DNA from: Modestobacter sp. VKM Ac-2986
Lineage (GTDB): Bacteria; Actinomycetota; Actinomycetes; Mycobacteriales; Geodermatophilaceae
Assembly: GCF_026967795.1 (NCBI RefSeq)
Contig: NZ_JAPVBH010000001.1
Span: 733,028 to 797,027, forward strand
DNA length: 64,000 nt
Direction: 5' to 3'
Positions 30,547-39,827 of this stretch are shown in pieces. The first letter of the stretch is position 1, and the number at the start of each line of letters is the position of its first letter. A program made the position numbers and the translations under genes. The notes below the pieces were generated by a model, which saw only the letters and a list, made by a program, of their open reading frames with translations, ran no database searches and was not told where the DNA came from.

Positions 30547-31418
30547 GCGTGCTGGCCGCCGCCGCGGACACCGCCGGGCAGCTGGGCACCGGCGAGGCCG
30601 TCGTCTTCTGGGTGCTCGGGCCGGTCGCGCTGGCCGGGGCGCTGGGCACGGTGCTCTCGCGCAACGCCGTCCACTCCGCGCTGTGGCTGGTCACCACGAT
30701 GCTCGTGCTCGGGGTCTTCTACGTCGTGCAGGGGGCGCCGTTCCTGGGCGCGGTGCAGATCATCGTCTACACCGGCGCGGTCATGATCCTGTTCCTCTTC
30801 GTGCTGATGCTGGTCGGCCGGGACACCTCGGACTCGGTCGTGGAGACCCTGCGCGGCCAGCGGGTCGCGGCGATCGTGCTCGGCATCGGGTTCGCCGGGC
30901 TGGTGGGCGCCGGGGTCGCCCGGGCCACGCAGGACGTCGTCCCGCAGGGGTTGGGCGAGCGCGCGGCGGGCGGCAACGTCGAGGGCATCGCCGCGCTGCT
31001 GTTCACCCGCCACCTGCTGGCCTTCGAGGTCACCAGCGCGCTGCTGATCACCGCCGCGGTCGGTGCGATGGTGCTGGCCCACGTCGAGCGCGAGCCCGGC
31101 AGCCGGCCGTCGCAGAAGGAGCTGTCGCGGGCCCGGTTCCTCACCGGCGACCACCCGCAGACCCTGCCCGGACCCGGCGTCTACGCCCGGGCCAACTCCA
31201 TCGCCGCCCCTGGCCGGCTGCCCGACGGCAGCCCGTCACCGGCCAGCGCCAGCACCGGCGTGGAACCGCAGGTCGTCGACGAGCTGCCCCGCACCGGCAG
31301 CACCGGCGCCGAGCGGGAGGGGCTGGCCCACGCCGGCGGCACCGACGCCGCACTCGGCACCCTCGGCGGGCGCACCACCGGGCCCACGCCGGGCAGCGGG
31401 AACGGAGCCCCCAAGTGA
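30543..31418 (+). CDS. nuoJ: NADH-quinone oxidoreductase subunit J
   Basis: 291 residues. Five membrane helices contain the ND6 segment [22 protein letters not shown], whose pi-bulge helix is central to coupling. About 110 residues of Pro/Gly-rich tail follow the last helix; enteric NuoJ lacks this. The start ATG lies in the nuoI stop. Confidence 0.94.
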   Translation: MSVLAAAADTAGQLGTGEAVVFWVLGPVALAGALGTVLSRNAVHSALWLVTTMLVLGVFYVVQGAPFLGAVQIIVYTGAVMILFLFVLMLVGRDTSDSVVETLRGQRVAAIVLGIGFAGLVGAGVARATQDVVPQGLGERAAGGNVEGIAALLFTRHLLAFEVTSALLITAAVGAMVLAHVEREPGSRPSQKELSRARFLTGDHPQTLPGPGVYARANSIAAPGRLPDGSPSPASASTGVEPQVVDELPRTGSTGAEREGLAHAGGTDAALGTLGGRTTGPTPGSGNGAPK

Positions 31419-31714
31419 CGATCGCGAACTACCTGGTGCTGGCCGCCGTGCTGTTCACCGTCGGCGCCGTCGGGGTGCTGGTGCGGCGCAACGCCATCGT
31501 CGTGTTCATGTGCGTGGAGCTGATGCTCAACTCGGTGAACCTCACCCTGGTCACCTTCGCCCGCTCCACCGGCAGCCTCGACGGCCAGGTGATCGCCTTC
31601 TTCGTGATGGTGGTCGCGGCGGCCGAGGTCGTGGTGGGCCTGGCGATCATCATGAGCGTCTACCGCACCCGCCGCTCGGCCTCGGTCGACGACGTCAACC
31701 TGCTGAAGTACTGA
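31415..31714 (+). CDS. nuoK: NADH-quinone oxidoreductase subunit K
   Basis: 99 residues and three helices, matching the family length. Proton-path glutamates are seen in [13 protein letters not shown] and [11 protein letters not shown]. The GTG at 31415 overlaps the nuoJ stop by four bases. Confidence 0.96.
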   Translation: MTIANYLVLAAVLFTVGAVGVLVRRNAIVVFMCVELMLNSVNLTLVTFARSTGSLDGQVIAFFVMVVAAAEVVVGLAIIMSVYRTRRSASVDDVNLLKY

Positions 31715-31723
31715 GGCAGCGCG

Positions 31724-33631
31724 ATGGAGACCGTGGAGACCGTCCCCGCCCTGCTGAACGCCTCCTGGCTGCTGATCGCCCTGCCCCTGGCGGGTGCTGC
31801 GGTGCTGCTGCTCGGCGGCCGGCGCACCGACCGCTGGGGCCACCTGCTGGCCACCGGCACCGTCGCCACCGCGTTCGGCCTGGCCGTGCTGTGCACGGTG
31901 CAGCTGGCCGGGCTCGACGAGCGGAGCGTCAGCGTCGACCTGTTCACCTTCATCCGCACCGGCGAGCTCGACGTCCAGGCCGGGCTGCTCCTCGACCCGC
32001 TGTCGGCGGTCTTCGTCCTGCTGATCACCGGGGTCGGCGCGCTGATCCACGTGTACTCGATCGGCTACATGGCCCACGACCCCGCGCGCCGCCGGTTCTT
32101 CGCCTACCTGAACCTGTTCGTCGCCGCGATGCTGCTGCTGGTGCTGGGCAACAGCTACGTCGCCCTCTACGTCGGCTGGGAGGGCGTCGGCCTGGCGTCC
32201 TACCTGCTCATCGCCTTCTGGCACACCCGCCCGGCCGCGGCGACGGCGGCGAAGAAGGCGTTCCTGATGAACCGGGTCGGCGACGTCGGGCTGGCTCTCG
32301 CGATCTTCGTGATGTTCGCCCAGCTCGGGACGACGTCCTACGCCGAGGTGTTCGGCGGGGTCGGCCTGCTCGCCGGGGGGACGGTCACCGCGATCGGGCT
32401 GCTCCTGCTGCTGGGCGCCTGCGGCAAGTCCGGGCAGTTCCCGTTGCAGGCCTGGCTGCCCGACGCCATGGAGGGCCCCACTCCGGTCTCGGCGCTGATC
32501 CACGCCGCCACCATGGTCACCGCCGGGGTGTACCTGATCGCCCGGTCGGCGCCGCTGTACGACGCGACGCCCACCGCCCGCACCGTCGTCCTGGTCATCG
32601 GCGCGCTCACGCTGCTCATCGGGGCGGTCGTGGGGTGCGCGTTCGACGACGTCAAGAAGGTGCTGGCGTACTCCACGGTCAGCCAGATCGGCTACATGTT
32701 CCTGGCCGTGGGCCTCGGTCCCGCCGGGTACGCCGCCGGCATAGCGCACCTGCTCACCCACGGGTTCTTCAAGGCCGGGCTGTTCCTCGGGGCCGGCTCG
32801 GTGATGCACGCGATGGACGACGAGACCGACATGCGGCGCTTCGGCGGCCTGGCCCGGCGGCTGCCGGTCACCTTCGTCACGTTCGGCCTGGGCTACCTCG
32901 CGCTGATCGGCTTCCCGTTCCTGTCCGGGTACTGGACCAAGGACGCGATCATCGAGGCCGCCCTGGACCGCGGCGGCTGGTCGGGCTGGCTGCTCGGCGG
33001 GGTCGCCGTCCTGGGCGCCGGGCTGACCGCGTTCTACATGACCCGGCTGATGCTCATGACCTTCTTCGGCAAGGCCCGCTGGCGGGAGGGGGTGCACCCG
33101 CACGAGTCCCCGACGGTGATGACCGCGCCGATGGTGGTGCTCGCCGTCGGCTCGGTCGCCGCCGGGTTCCTGCTGGTGCAGGTCTTCCCGCTCACCGACT
33201 GGCTGGAGCCGGTGTTCGGCGAGCCGGCCGAGGCCGCGCACGTGGTCGCCCCGGCGCTGGTCTCCCTGGTGGTCACCGTCGTGGTCGCCGCCGGGGTGCT
33301 CACCGCCTGGCTGGTCGTGGGCCGGCGCGAGGTGCCCACGACCGCACCGGCCCGGGTCTCCCCGCTGGTCACCGCCGCCCGCCGCGGGCTGTACGCCGAC
33401 GCGGTCAACGAGGCGCTGGTCATGCGACCGGGCACGCTCCTGACCCGGGCGCTGGTCTGGGTCGACGCCCGCGGCGTCGACGGCCTGGTCACCGGGGCCG
33501 CGGCCGGACTGGGCGGCTCGTCGTCCCTGCTGGGCCGGCTGCAGACCGGCTTCGTGCGCAGCTACGCCCTCGGCATCCTCGGCGGCGCCGTGCTGGTCGC
33601 CGGGGCCCTGCTCGCCGGGACCACCGGATGA
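31724..33631 (+). CDS. nuoL: NADH-quinone oxidoreductase subunit L
   Basis: 635 residues, antiporter-like proton-pumping subunit with about 14-16 helices. Signatures are [15 protein letters not shown], the lysine region [15 protein letters not shown], and [21 protein letters not shown]. The long lateral helix region follows about residue 500. The start ATG is nine bases after nuoK, and 22 bases separate it from nuoM. Confidence 0.96.
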   Translation: METVETVPALLNASWLLIALPLAGAAVLLLGGRRTDRWGHLLATGTVATAFGLAVLCTVQLAGLDERSVSVDLFTFIRTGELDVQAGLLLDPLSAVFVLLITGVGALIHVYSIGYMAHDPARRRFFAYLNLFVAAMLLLVLGNSYVALYVGWEGVGLASYLLIAFWHTRPAAATAAKKAFLMNRVGDVGLALAIFVMFAQLGTTSYAEVFGGVGLLAGGTVTAIGLLLLLGACGKSGQFPLQAWLPDAMEGPTPVSALIHAATMVTAGVYLIARSAPLYDATPTARTVVLVIGALTLLIGAVVGCAFDDVKKVLAYSTVSQIGYMFLAVGLGPAGYAAGIAHLLTHGFFKAGLFLGAGSVMHAMDDETDMRRFGGLARRLPVTFVTFGLGYLALIGFPFLSGYWTKDAIIEAALDRGGWSGWLLGGVAVLGAGLTAFYMTRLMLMTFFGKARWREGVHPHESPTVMTAPMVVLAVGSVAAGFLLVQVFPLTDWLEPVFGEPAEAAHVVAPALVSLVVTVVVAAGVLTAWLVVGRREVPTTAPARVSPLVTAARRGLYADAVNEALVMRPGTLLTRALVWVDARGVDGLVTGAAAGLGGSSSLLGRLQTGFVRSYALGILGGAVLVAGALLAGTTG

Positions 33632-33653
33632 CCGACGACCGAGGGGGCACACC

Positions 33654-35192
33654 GTGAGCGACGTCCCGTGGCTGCTGCTGATGATCGTCGTCCCGGCCAT
33701 CGGGGCGGCGGTGGTCGCGGCGCTGCCACCTGCTCGTGAGGCGCTGGCCCGGCAGCTGACGCTGGCGGTGAGCGTGCTCGTGCTGCTGCTCGCCGTCGGG
33801 GCCACCGCCTCCTTCGACCCCGCGGGCGCGCGGTTCCAGCACGTCAGCTCGGTCGACTGGATCCCCGAGTTCGGCGTCTCGTTCGCCCTCGGGGTCGACG
33901 GGATCGCACTGGCGATGCTGCTGCTCACCGGCCTGCTGGTGCCGGTGGTGATCGGCGCCTCGTGGCGCGACACCGCCCCGGCGAATGCGTCGATGCGGGC
34001 GTTCTGGGCCTGGCTGCTGCTGCTCGAGTCGACGCTGGTGGGCGTCTTCGCCGCCACCGACGTGTTCCTGTTCTACGTCTTCTTCGAGGCGATGCTCGTC
34101 CCGATGTACTTCCTGATCGGCAGCTTCGGCGGGCCGGCCCGGCGGTACGCCGCGGTGAAGTTCTTCCTCTACAGCCTGCTGGGCGGGCTGGTCATGCTCG
34201 CCGCGGTCATCGGGCTGTTCGTGGTCAGCGAGTCCGAGCTCGGCCGGGGGACGTTCGCCTTCGACGCGCTGCGGCAGCTCGACATCGACCCGGGCGTGCA
34301 GAAGCTGCTCTTCGCCGGCTTCGCGCTGGCCTTCGCCATCAAGTCGCCGCTGGTGCCCTTCCACACCTGGCTGCCCGACGCCGGCGCCGAGGCCCCGATC
34401 GCGGGCTCGGTCCTGCTGGTCGGGGTGCTGGACAAGGTGGGCACCTACGGGTTCCTGCGGTACTGCCTGCCGCTGTTCCCCGACGCCTCGCGCGACCTCG
34501 CGCCCTGGGTGCTGACCCTGGCCGTCGCCGGGGTCCTCTACGCCGCCCTGCTCGCCGTCGGCCAGACCGACCTGAAACGGCTGGTGTCGTACACGTCGAT
34601 CGCGCACTTCGGCTTCATCGCACTGGGCATCTTCGCCGCCACCACCGAGGCGGCCACCGGTGCCGTGGTCTACATGGTCAACCACGGCATCGCCACCGGC
34701 CTGCTGTTCCTGGTGGTCGGCATGGTCATCAGCCGCACCGGCTCCCGGCGGGTCGCCGACGCCCGCGGGCTGGCCGAGACGGCCCCCGTGCTGGCCGGGG
34801 TGTTCCTGGTCGCGGGGCTGGCCTCGCTGGCACTGCCGGGCACGGGCAGCTTCGTCGGGGAGTTCCTGGTGCTGCTCGGCGCCTTCCCGGAGCGGCCGGT
34901 GTTCACCGTCGTCGCCACCGTCGGCATCGTGCTGGCCGCCCTCTACGTGCTGCTGCTGGTCCAGCGCACGCTGCACGGCCCCCCGCCGGACGACGCCGCA
35001 CCCACCGGCGGCGGCGCGACCGCCGTCGCGGTGCGGGCGCGGGTGCGTGACCTGACCCGGCTGGAGACCGCCGTCGTCGCACCGCTCGTGGCCCTGGTCG
35101 TGGTGCTCGGGGTGTACCCGCAGCCGCTGATCGACCTGGTCACCCCGGCCGTCGAGGCCACGCTCGCCGACCTCGGGGGAGGGACCCGCTGA
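33654..35192 (+). CDS. nuoM: NADH-quinone oxidoreductase subunit M
   Basis: 512 residues, antiporter-like proton-pumping subunit. Motifs are FFEAMLVPMYFLIG, KFFLYSLLGG, KSPLVPFHTWLPDAG and QTDLKRLVSYTSIAHFGF. The GTG at 33654 is preceded by GAGGGGG. The stop overlaps the nuoN start by one base (TGATG). Confidence 0.96.
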   Translation: MSDVPWLLLMIVVPAIGAAVVAALPPAREALARQLTLAVSVLVLLLAVGATASFDPAGARFQHVSSVDWIPEFGVSFALGVDGIALAMLLLTGLLVPVVIGASWRDTAPANASMRAFWAWLLLLESTLVGVFAATDVFLFYVFFEAMLVPMYFLIGSFGGPARRYAAVKFFLYSLLGGLVMLAAVIGLFVVSESELGRGTFAFDALRQLDIDPGVQKLLFAGFALAFAIKSPLVPFHTWLPDAGAEAPIAGSVLLVGVLDKVGTYGFLRYCLPLFPDASRDLAPWVLTLAVAGVLYAALLAVGQTDLKRLVSYTSIAHFGFIALGIFAATTEAATGAVVYMVNHGIATGLLFLVVGMVISRTGSRRVADARGLAETAPVLAGVFLVAGLASLALPGTGSFVGEFLVLLGAFPERPVFTVVATVGIVLAALYVLLLVQRTLHGPPPDDAAPTGGGATAVAVRARVRDLTRLETAVVAPLVALVVVLGVYPQPLIDLVTPAVEATLADLGGGTR

Positions 35193-36724
35193 TGCCGCCG
35201 ATCCAGGCCCCGGACCTGTCCTATGCAGCGCTCGCGCCGCTGCTGTTCGTCCTCGGCGCGGCCGCGGCCGGTGTGCTGGTCGAGGCGTTCGTGCCCCGCG
35301 CCGCCCGGCACCGCACGCAGGTGGCCCTCGCCCTGGTGGGGATGCTCGGCGCGCTCGTCGGCACCGTGCTGCTGGCCGGCACCGAGGAGGTGACCGCCGC
35401 CGGTGCGCTGGCCGTCGACGGGCCGGCGCTGTTCCTGCAGGGCACCATCGCCGCGCTCGGGGCGCTGTCGGTGCTGCTGTTCAGCGAGCGCGCCCTGGAC
35501 CCGGCCGGCTCGGCGTTCGTCGCCGCCGCCGCAGTGCCGGCCGGCACCGTGCGCGACCGGGAGCTGGCCACCTCGACCCGGGTGCAGACCGAGGTCTACC
35601 CGCTGGCCTCCTTCGCCGTCGGCGGCATGATGCTGTTCACCGCCGCCAACGACCTGCTGGTCATGTTCGTCGCGCTCGAGGTGCTCAGCCTGCCGCTGTA
35701 CCTGATGGCCGGGCTGGCCCGCCGCCGGCGGCTGCTGTCCCAGGAGGCGGCGGTCAAGTACTTCCTGCTCGGCGCCTTCGCCTCGGCGTTCTTCCTCTAC
35801 GGGCTGGCGCTGGTCTACGGCGCCACCGGCAGCATCCGGCTGGCCGACATCGGCGCCGTCGCCGGGCGCACCGGCAGCGAGCCGTTGCTGCTGCTGGGCC
35901 TGGGCCTGCTGGTGGTCGGGCTGATGTTCAAGGCCGGCGTCGCGCCGTTCCACACCTGGACGCCGGACGTGTACCAGGGCGCGCCCACCGCGGTGACCGC
36001 GTTCATGGCCTCGGCCACCAAGGTCGCGGCGTTCGGGGCGGTGCTCCGGCTGCTGTACGTCGGGTTCGGCGGGGCGGCGGACACCTGGCGGCCGCTGGTC
36101 TACACGCTGGCGGTCCTGTCGATGGTCGTCGGCGCCGTGCTCGGCCTCACCCAGACCGACCTCAAGCGGATGCTGGCGTACTCCTCGATCGCGCACGCCG
36201 GCTTCCTGCTCACCGGCGTCCTCGGCGTCGACGACTCCGGGCTCGCGGCCACGATGTTCTACCTGCTGGCCTACGGGCTGACCACGCTCGGCGCGTTCGG
36301 CCTGCTCACCCTGGTCCGCGACGGCGACGGGGAGGCCAGCGCCCTCAGCGGCTGGGCCGGGCTCGCCCAGCGGTCGCCGGTGGTCGCGGCGCTGATGACC
36401 TTCTTCCTGCTCGCCCTGGCCGGGTTGCCGCTGACCAGCGGGTTCACCGGCAAGTTCGCCGTCTTCCGGGCCACCATCGAGGCCGGTGCCTGGCCGCTGG
36501 CCGTGGTGGCCCTGGTGGCCAGCGCGGTGGCGGCGTTCTTCTACCTGCGGGTGGTCGTGCTGATGTACTTCGCCGAGCCCGCGCCCGGCGGCCCGACCGT
36601 CGGGGTGCCCGGCCTCCCGACCGCCGTCGTGCTGGCCGTCACAGCGGCCGCGACCCTGCTGCTGGGCCTGCTGCCGGGGGCGGTCCTCGACCTCGCCCGG
36701 TCCGCGGCCGTCCTCGTCGGCTGA
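35192..36724 (+). CDS. nuoN: NADH-quinone oxidoreductase subunit N
   Basis: 510 residues, antiporter-like proton-pumping subunit. Motifs are ALEVLSLPLYLMAG, KYFLLGAFASAF, KAGVAPFHTWTPDVYQGAP and QTDLKRMLAYSSIAHAGF. Last gene of the 16-kb nuo operon. The 60 bases that follow lack a clear terminator and lead into the next promoter. Confidence 0.96.
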   Translation: MPPIQAPDLSYAALAPLLFVLGAAAAGVLVEAFVPRAARHRTQVALALVGMLGALVGTVLLAGTEEVTAAGALAVDGPALFLQGTIAALGALSVLLFSERALDPAGSAFVAAAAVPAGTVRDRELATSTRVQTEVYPLASFAVGGMMLFTAANDLLVMFVALEVLSLPLYLMAGLARRRRLLSQEAAVKYFLLGAFASAFFLYGLALVYGATGSIRLADIGAVAGRTGSEPLLLLGLGLLVVGLMFKAGVAPFHTWTPDVYQGAPTAVTAFMASATKVAAFGAVLRLLYVGFGGAADTWRPLVYTLAVLSMVVGAVLGLTQTDLKRMLAYSSIAHAGFLLTGVLGVDDSGLAATMFYLLAYGLTTLGAFGLLTLVRDGDGEASALSGWAGLAQRSPVVAALMTFFLLALAGLPLTSGFTGKFAVFRATIEAGAWPLAVVALVASAVAAFFYLRVVVLMYFAEPAPGGPTVGVPGLPTAVVLAVTAAATLLLGLLPGAVLDLARSAAVLVG

Positions 36725-36772
36725 GCAGGGCGGCAGCCAGGTGGTCGGGTCCGGGCCGGGGCCGGCGGGCTG

Positions 36773-36778
36773 TATCTT
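36773..36778 (+). promoter_or_regulatory. -10 element of the polyprenyl synthase gene
   Basis: TATCTT, six bases before an in-frame TTG (36785) and nine before the ATG (36788). Suggests a very short or absent leader. Confidence 0.45.
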
Positions 36779-36787
36779 CAGCGGTTG

Positions 36788-37864
36788 ATGACCGGAGCCG
36801 GCACCACCAGCCCACGTGGCGGCGGGAGCGAGACCCAGCGGGACACCCAGCTGTGGCACCGGCCCTCCACCCCTCCCTCGACGATCGGCCCCTGGCTCCC
36901 CGAGGGCGAGCTCGGCCTCGCGCTGTCCGCGGGGCTGCTGCGGGTCGAGTCCGCGCTGGCCACCGCGGTGGCCAGCGACCACGCCTTCGTCAGCGAGGCG
37001 GCCGGGCACCTGATGGCCGCCGGGGGCAAGCGGTTCCGGCCGATGCTGGCGCTGCTGGCTGCCCAGCTGAGCGACGGGGAGGCCGACGAGGTGGTCGCCG
37101 CGGCCGTCGTCTGCGAGCTGACCCACCTGGCCACGCTGTACCACGACGACGTGATGGACGAGGCCTCCGTCCGCCGCGGGGCGCCGAGCGCCAACAGCCG
37201 GTGGACCAACAGCGTCGCCATCCTCACCGGCGACTTCCTCTTCGCCCGGGCCTCGGACCTGCTCGCCGACCTCGGCCCCGAGGCCGTGCGGGTGCAGGCC
37301 AAGACCTTCGAGCGGCTGGTCACCGGCCAGCTCCGGGAGACCGTCGGCGCCCGGCCCGGCGAGGACCGGGTCGACCACTACCTGGGCGTCCTGGCCGACA
37401 AGACCGGCTCGCTGGTCGCCACCTCGGCCCGCTTCGGCGCCGCCTTCGCCGGTGCCCCCGACGAGCTGGTCACCGCGCTGACCGCGTTCGGTGAGGAGGT
37501 CGGCGTCGCCTTCCAGCTGTCCGACGACCTGATCGACATCGTCAGCGAGGGCGGTGCGTCGGGCAAGCTGCCCGGCACCGACCTGCGCGAGGGCATCGCC
37601 ACCCTGCCGGTGCTGTTCGCCCTCGCCGGCGACGACCCGGCCGAGGCCCGGCTCCGCGAGCTCGTCGCCGGCCCCGTCGTCGACGACGCCGAGCACGCCG
37701 AGGCGCTGGCGCTGCTGCGCTCCTCGGCCTCGCTGGCCCGGGCGACCGCGGTGCTGAACGACTACGCCGACCGGGCCCGCGCCCGGTTGGTCGCCGTCCC
37801 CGAGGGGCCGGTCCGCGAGGCGCTGTCGGCGCTGTGCACCTACGTGGTCACCCGCACCAGCTGA
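36788..37864 (+). CDS. Polyprenyl diphosphate synthase
   Basis: 358 residues, trans-isoprenyl diphosphate synthase. The first Asp-rich motif is LYHDDVMDEASVRRG (DDxxD near residue 120) and the second FQLSDDLIDIVSE (near residue 245). AAGGKRFRPM binds the isopentenyl substrate. Adjacent nuo and men genes, and the position matching grcC1/SCO4583 in relatives, suggest it makes the menaquinone side chain. Chain length cannot be read safely. About 45 unconserved residues precede the core. The ATG at 36788 is chosen, although a TTG two bases earlier in register (36785) adds one residue. Confidence 0.88.
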   Translation: MTGAGTTSPRGGGSETQRDTQLWHRPSTPPSTIGPWLPEGELGLALSAGLLRVESALATAVASDHAFVSEAAGHLMAAGGKRFRPMLALLAAQLSDGEADEVVAAAVVCELTHLATLYHDDVMDEASVRRGAPSANSRWTNSVAILTGDFLFARASDLLADLGPEAVRVQAKTFERLVTGQLRETVGARPGEDRVDHYLGVLADKTGSLVATSARFGAAFAGAPDELVTALTAFGEEVGVAFQLSDDLIDIVSEGGASGKLPGTDLREGIATLPVLFALAGDDPAEARLRELVAGPVVDDAEHAEALALLRSSASLARATAVLNDYADRARARLVAVPEGPVREALSALCTYVVTRTS

Positions 37865-37900
37865 ACCCCCACCTCCCGGATCCAGGGCATCCTGGGGCGG

Positions 37901-39097
37901 GTGAACCGCGCCGCCCTCCTCCCGCTCGCCGCCGTCCTCGTCCTCGTCGGCTGCAGCACCGCACCCGGTGAGCAGGGGGAGGAGGCGGCCACCGACGTCC
38001 CGGACGCGGCCGCCTCCGCCCAGGGCGTGCCGGCGCTGCAGGTCGACGTACTCGCCGAGGACCTCGACCACCCCTGGGACGTCGCCCGCACCCCCGACGG
38101 CACGCTGCTGCTCGACGAGCGCGGGGGCGGGTTCACCGCGGTGCGCCCCGACGGCACCGTGCAGGAGCTCGACGCCGACTTCGACGACCTGTTCGCCGAC
38201 GGGGAGACCGGGCTGATGGGGCTGACCCTGGACCCCGCGTTCGCCGACAACCGGCGGTTCTACACGTGTCAGGGGGTCCAGGAGGACGACGGCGCGGAGG
38301 TCCAGGTGATCGCCTGGACCGTCGACGAGGGCTGGACGGCGGCCACCCGGGTGGCCGACCCGCTGCTGGGCGGCATCCCGGTCAACGAGTCCAGTGGACG
38401 GCACGGCGGCTGCCGGCCGCGCTTCGACACCGAGGGCCAGATGCTGGTGGGCACCGGCGACAACGCGGTGGGCAGCAACCCGCAGGACCTGGGCACCCTG
38501 GCCGGCAAGGTGCTGCGGATCGACCCGGCCACCGGCGGGCCCTCGGTCGGCAACCCGTTCCTGGACTCCCCGGACCCGCTGACCCGGCTGATCTGGACCT
38601 ACGGCCACCGCAACGTGCAGGGCATCGCCGTCCAGCCCGGCACCGGCGCGGTCTTCAGCGTCGAGCAGGGCAGCGACCGCGACGACGAGGTGAACCGGTC
38701 CGTCCCCGGCGGCAACTACGGCTGGGCCCCCGAGGGCGAGGGCGGCGACTACGACGAGAGCGTGCCGATGACCGACCTCGCGCTGCCCGGCGCGATCGCC
38801 GCGGTGTGGTCCTCCGGCGACCCGACCATCGCCGCCAGCGGGGGCGGCTTCCTGTCCGGCCCGCAGTGGGGCGGCTACGACGGCGTCCTGCTGCTCGGCG
38901 TGCAGAAGGACACCGGCGTGCTCGCCCTCCGCCTCGGGGACGACGGCGCGCTGGTCGAGCAGTTCCGGGTGCCGGAGCTGGAGGACTCCTACGGCCGGGT
39001 GCGCTCGCCGGTCCAGGGCGACGACGGAGCGCTGTACGTCACCACCGACAACGGCGACGGCGAGGACCAGCTGCTGCGGGTCACCCCGCGGGGCTGA
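37901..39097 (+). CDS. PQQ-dependent sugar dehydrogenase-like lipoprotein
   Basis: 398 residues. The signal peptide ends in LVLVGC (Cys18), so it should be anchored outside the cell. The six-bladed beta-propeller of glucose/sorbosone dehydrogenases is indicated by LDHPWDVARTPDGTLLLDER, GLMGLTLDPAF, HGGCRPRFDTEGQMLVGTGDNA, IWTYGHRNVQGIA and VNRSVPGGNYGWAPEGEG. Electrons would go to the respiratory chain if PQQ is bound; no PQQ synthesis genes are in the window, so real activity is uncertain. It converges on the next gene with a 17-base overlap. Confidence 0.85.
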   Translation: MNRAALLPLAAVLVLVGCSTAPGEQGEEAATDVPDAAASAQGVPALQVDVLAEDLDHPWDVARTPDGTLLLDERGGGFTAVRPDGTVQELDADFDDLFADGETGLMGLTLDPAFADNRRFYTCQGVQEDDGAEVQVIAWTVDEGWTAATRVADPLLGGIPVNESSGRHGGCRPRFDTEGQMLVGTGDNAVGSNPQDLGTLAGKVLRIDPATGGPSVGNPFLDSPDPLTRLIWTYGHRNVQGIAVQPGTGAVFSVEQGSDRDDEVNRSVPGGNYGWAPEGEGGDYDESVPMTDLALPGAIAAVWSSGDPTIAASGGGFLSGPQWGGYDGVLLLGVQKDTGVLALRLGDDGALVEQFRVPELEDSYGRVRSPVQGDDGALYVTTDNGDGEDQLLRVTPRG

Positions 39098-39743
39098 GCC
39101 GGTCCCGCACCCGCGCCGGGACCCCGACGCCGGGGGGCAGCAGCGGGTCGTCCACCGGCTCGCCGAACACCGTGCGCACCGGCAGCACCCCGCCCCAGAC
39201 CGGCGCGGACAGGTCGCGGTCGTCGTCGCCGGGCGGGCCGGTGCGCACCTTGAGGCTGGCCTCGGCGAGGTCCAGCGCCAGGACGGCGGTAGCGGCCAGC
39301 TCCCGGCGGTCGGGCCGGCGGGTCGCGTCCCACGAGCCGGGGGCCAGCTGCTCGGTCAGGGCCGCCAGTCCGCGCTCGCGCTCGTCGGGGTCGTGGACCG
39401 GGCGGGGCACGCCGTGCACCACGGCGCACCGGTAGTTCATCGAGTGGTGGAACGACGAGCGGGCGTAGACGACCCCGTCGACGTGGGTGACGGTGAGGCA
39501 CACCGGTGCCCCGGCCGCGGCGGCGCGCAGGGTGGCCGCCCCGGTCGAGCCGTGCAGGTAGAGGGTGTCCTCGACCCGGCCGTAGCCGGTGGGCAGGACG
39601 ACGGGCGCACCGTCGAGCATGACGCCGAGGTGCCCGACCAGCCCGGCGTCGAGGACGGCGTACAGCTCGGCCCGGTCGGTGCGGGCACGGCGCGCGCCCC
39701 GGCGCACGGTGCTGCGGGCGGTGGGGGACAGCGGGGTGGTCAC
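39081..39743 (-). CDS. Pyridoxamine 5'-phosphate oxidase-like (split-barrel) protein
   Basis: 220 residues from a GTG at 39743, supported by GAGGA eight bases upstream. The flavin split-barrel is recognisable: GHLGVMLDGAPVVLPTGYGRVEDTLYLHGSTGA, then VCLTVTHVDGVVYARSSFHHSMNYRCAVVHG. Such proteins bind FMN or haem; true PNPOx residues are not all evident. Divergent to a MocR/PdxR-type regulator with 84 bases between, an arrangement typical of regulator-target pairs in vitamin B6-linked metabolism. Confidence 0.85.
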   Translation of the reverse strand: MTTPLSPTARSTVRRGARRARTDRAELYAVLDAGLVGHLGVMLDGAPVVLPTGYGRVEDTLYLHGSTGAATLRAAAAGAPVCLTVTHVDGVVYARSSFHHSMNYRCAVVHGVPRPVHDPDERERGLAALTEQLAPGSWDATRRPDRRELAATAVLALDLAEASLKVRTGPPGDDDRDLSAPVWGGVLPVRTVFGEPVDDPLLPPGVGVPARVRDRLSPAG

Positions 39744-39761
39744 CCGGTCATCCTCACGCGG

Positions 39762-39811
39762 CCAGTGGCCCCCTCCAAGGGCCACTGGACTGGCATCCTG
39801 GCAGGCCACTT
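39762..39811. promoter_or_regulatory. AGTGGCC boxes between the PNPOx-like and MocR genes
   Basis: A perfect inverted repeat CCAGTGGCCC (39762-39771) and GGGCCACTGG (39779-39788) is followed by a third half-site AGGCCACTT (39803-39811). The unit AAGTGGCC resembles the PdxR recognition motif reported for Corynebacterium. It probably controls one or both divergent genes. Confidence 0.6.
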
Positions 39812-39827
39812 CACCCTGGAGGACCGC

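Noticed and set aside
34943-38608. 1221-codon minus-strand open frame across nuoM, nuoN and the prenyl synthase
   Set aside because: Low-complexity Gly/Gln/Arg/Val shadow typical of antisense frames in GC-rich DNA.
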